This document shows positions 63,473 to 64,000 of a DNA stretch of 64,000 bases, piece after piece; the stretch's first letter is position 1; the number at the start of each line of letters is the position of its first letter. The notes beneath the pieces were generated by a model. It had not been told where the DNA came from and did not search any database. It was given only the letters and a program-made list of their open reading frames with translations. Source of the stretch: Legionella gratiana (lineage in GTDB: Bacteria; Pseudomonadota; Gammaproteobacteria; Legionellales; Legionellaceae); contig NZ_LNYE01000022.1 in NCBI RefSeq assembly GCF_001467695.1, forward strand, positions 318,058 to 382,057, written 5' to 3'. Made by a program: the position numbers and the translations under genes.

Positions 63473-64000
63473 CTATTTTTTCATTTTTCTCGCCATAATC
63501 TGATCGAAAAGAGCTTTTTTTTCTGGTGACAATGAAGCGCGTCGCAAAGTCATCATTTCCTCTATTGATCCCTGCACACAATCAGGCGTTAAACGATCAA
63601 GAATTAAAAAACCGTTTAAATGATCCACTTCATGTTGTACAACCCGGGCATAAAATCCTTCTTCTATTTGCTGATAAAAATGACCCGATTCATCATAATA
63701 ACTCACTTCAATTTGTTCGTAACGCGGCACTTTTCCAGACTTACTGGAGACTGAATAACACCCTTCAAAGTCAGGTTGAATAGCAGAGCCCACCACCGGT
63801 GTATAACTTGGGTTAATCATAATATGCATGGGGTAAAACTTTGTAACATTATCACGCAATAGAGTAGCTTCTTCTGGAATATAAATAGCAATAATCCGCT
63901 TAGAAACATTAACTTGAGGAGCTGCAAGACCAACTCCACCCAGCTCTTGTAATTTGCTTTTCATTGCATCAATTAAGTCTTTATCAGCTTGGCTTAAGGG
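63473..64000 (-). CDS. def: Peptide deformylase, 5' end outside the window
   Basis: Removes the N-formyl group from nascent proteins. The visible 3' part covers most of the enzyme: GGVGLAAPQVN (motif 1), EGCYS (motif 2, with the metal-binding Cys; Tyr replaces the usual Leu) and HEVDHLNG (motif 3, two His and Glu). The reading frame continues to the window end with no start, so the gene runs beyond 64000. ATG 63964 would cut into the conserved N-terminus and is not the start. The variant motif 2 suggests an accessory or type-III-like form. Confidence 0.85.
   Translation of the reverse strand, partial: PLSQADKDLIDAMKSKLQELGGVGLAAPQVNVSKRIIAIYIPEEATLLRDNVTKFYPMHIMINPSYTPVVGSAIQPDFEGCYSVSSKSGKVPRYEQIEVSYYDESGHFYQQIEEGFYARVVQHEVDHLNGFLILDRLTPDCVQGSIEEMMTLRRASLSPEKKALFDQIMARKMKK

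Noticed and set aside
1-64000. tRNA, rRNA genes, prophage or intact insertion sequences
   Set aside because: No TpsiC-like arms, rRNA-like stretches, integrase or transposase motifs were recognised on reading both strands; a covariance search would be needed to exclude degenerate cases.

Overview
The window is AT-rich, densely coded DNA from a gammaproteobacterium, most likely a Legionella-type organism. This lineage is inferred from gene content and style: a GDH-type catabolic glutamate dehydrogenase, ParE, a YejF-type ABC ATPase, a cNMP-binding patatin, a bufferin operon, and several large orphan proteins whose acidic or Glu-rich C-termini resemble Dot/Icm (type IVB) secretion signals. No rRNA, tRNA, CRISPR array or intact transposase was seen.

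Left edge (170-7684): a RiPP locus. Two Cys/Ser/Thr-rich precursors share a leader and precede a 922-residue lanthionine synthetase with lyase, kinase and LanC-like domains; the LanC part keeps the Cys and Cys-His zinc ligands. A VOC protein and a serine hydrolase follow on the same strand. Next come a convergent GNAT / heme-oxygenase-like di-iron enzyme pair and a divergent MarR regulator.

7809-19249: glutamate dehydrogenase, a candidate effector with a Glu-rich tail, a nitronate monooxygenase remnant, a quinone-oxidoreductase-like MDR, a CysZ-like membrane protein, a His-rich exported peptide, a DUF218 protein, a paralogous pair of small exported proteins and a second candidate effector. 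Many small palindromic repeats lie between these genes.

19250-30799: pncB-pncA (NAD salvage), then a compact natural-product locus. An ACP, a 3-hydroxyacyl-CoA dehydrogenase-like protein, an acyl-CoA dehydrogenase-like protein and a stand-alone adenylation domain match the zwittermicin-type aminomalonyl-ACP pathway. The adenylation pocket residues are those of serine domains. A lone ketosynthase follows. On the opposite strand are a PaaK-like adenylating enzyme, a FkbM methyltransferase and a clavaminate-synthase-like oxygenase.

30819-57958: mostly ordinary housekeeping and envelope genes: an Lhr-type helicase, an AI-2E-type permease, a three-module YbjQ protein, two envelope glycosyltransferases, a polysaccharide deacetylase, hydrolases, an outer-membrane barrel, a YejF-like transporter ATPase, parE, an exported metallo-beta-lactamase-fold protein, a membrane-fused spermidine-synthase-like protein, a VOC gene coupled to a 53-codon small ORF, and a DedA protein.

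57959-64000: a bufferin-type RiPP operon (precursor, DUF692 enzyme, DUF2063 partner) with an intrinsic terminator between precursor and enzymes, a repeat-containing glycine-zipper protein, a cNMP-patatin protein and the 3' part of a peptide deformylase gene.

The window therefore carries three separate peptide or natural-product systems: the multi-core lanthipeptide locus, the aminomalonyl-ACP locus and the bufferin operon. It also carries a heavy load of dispersed intergenic palindromes.
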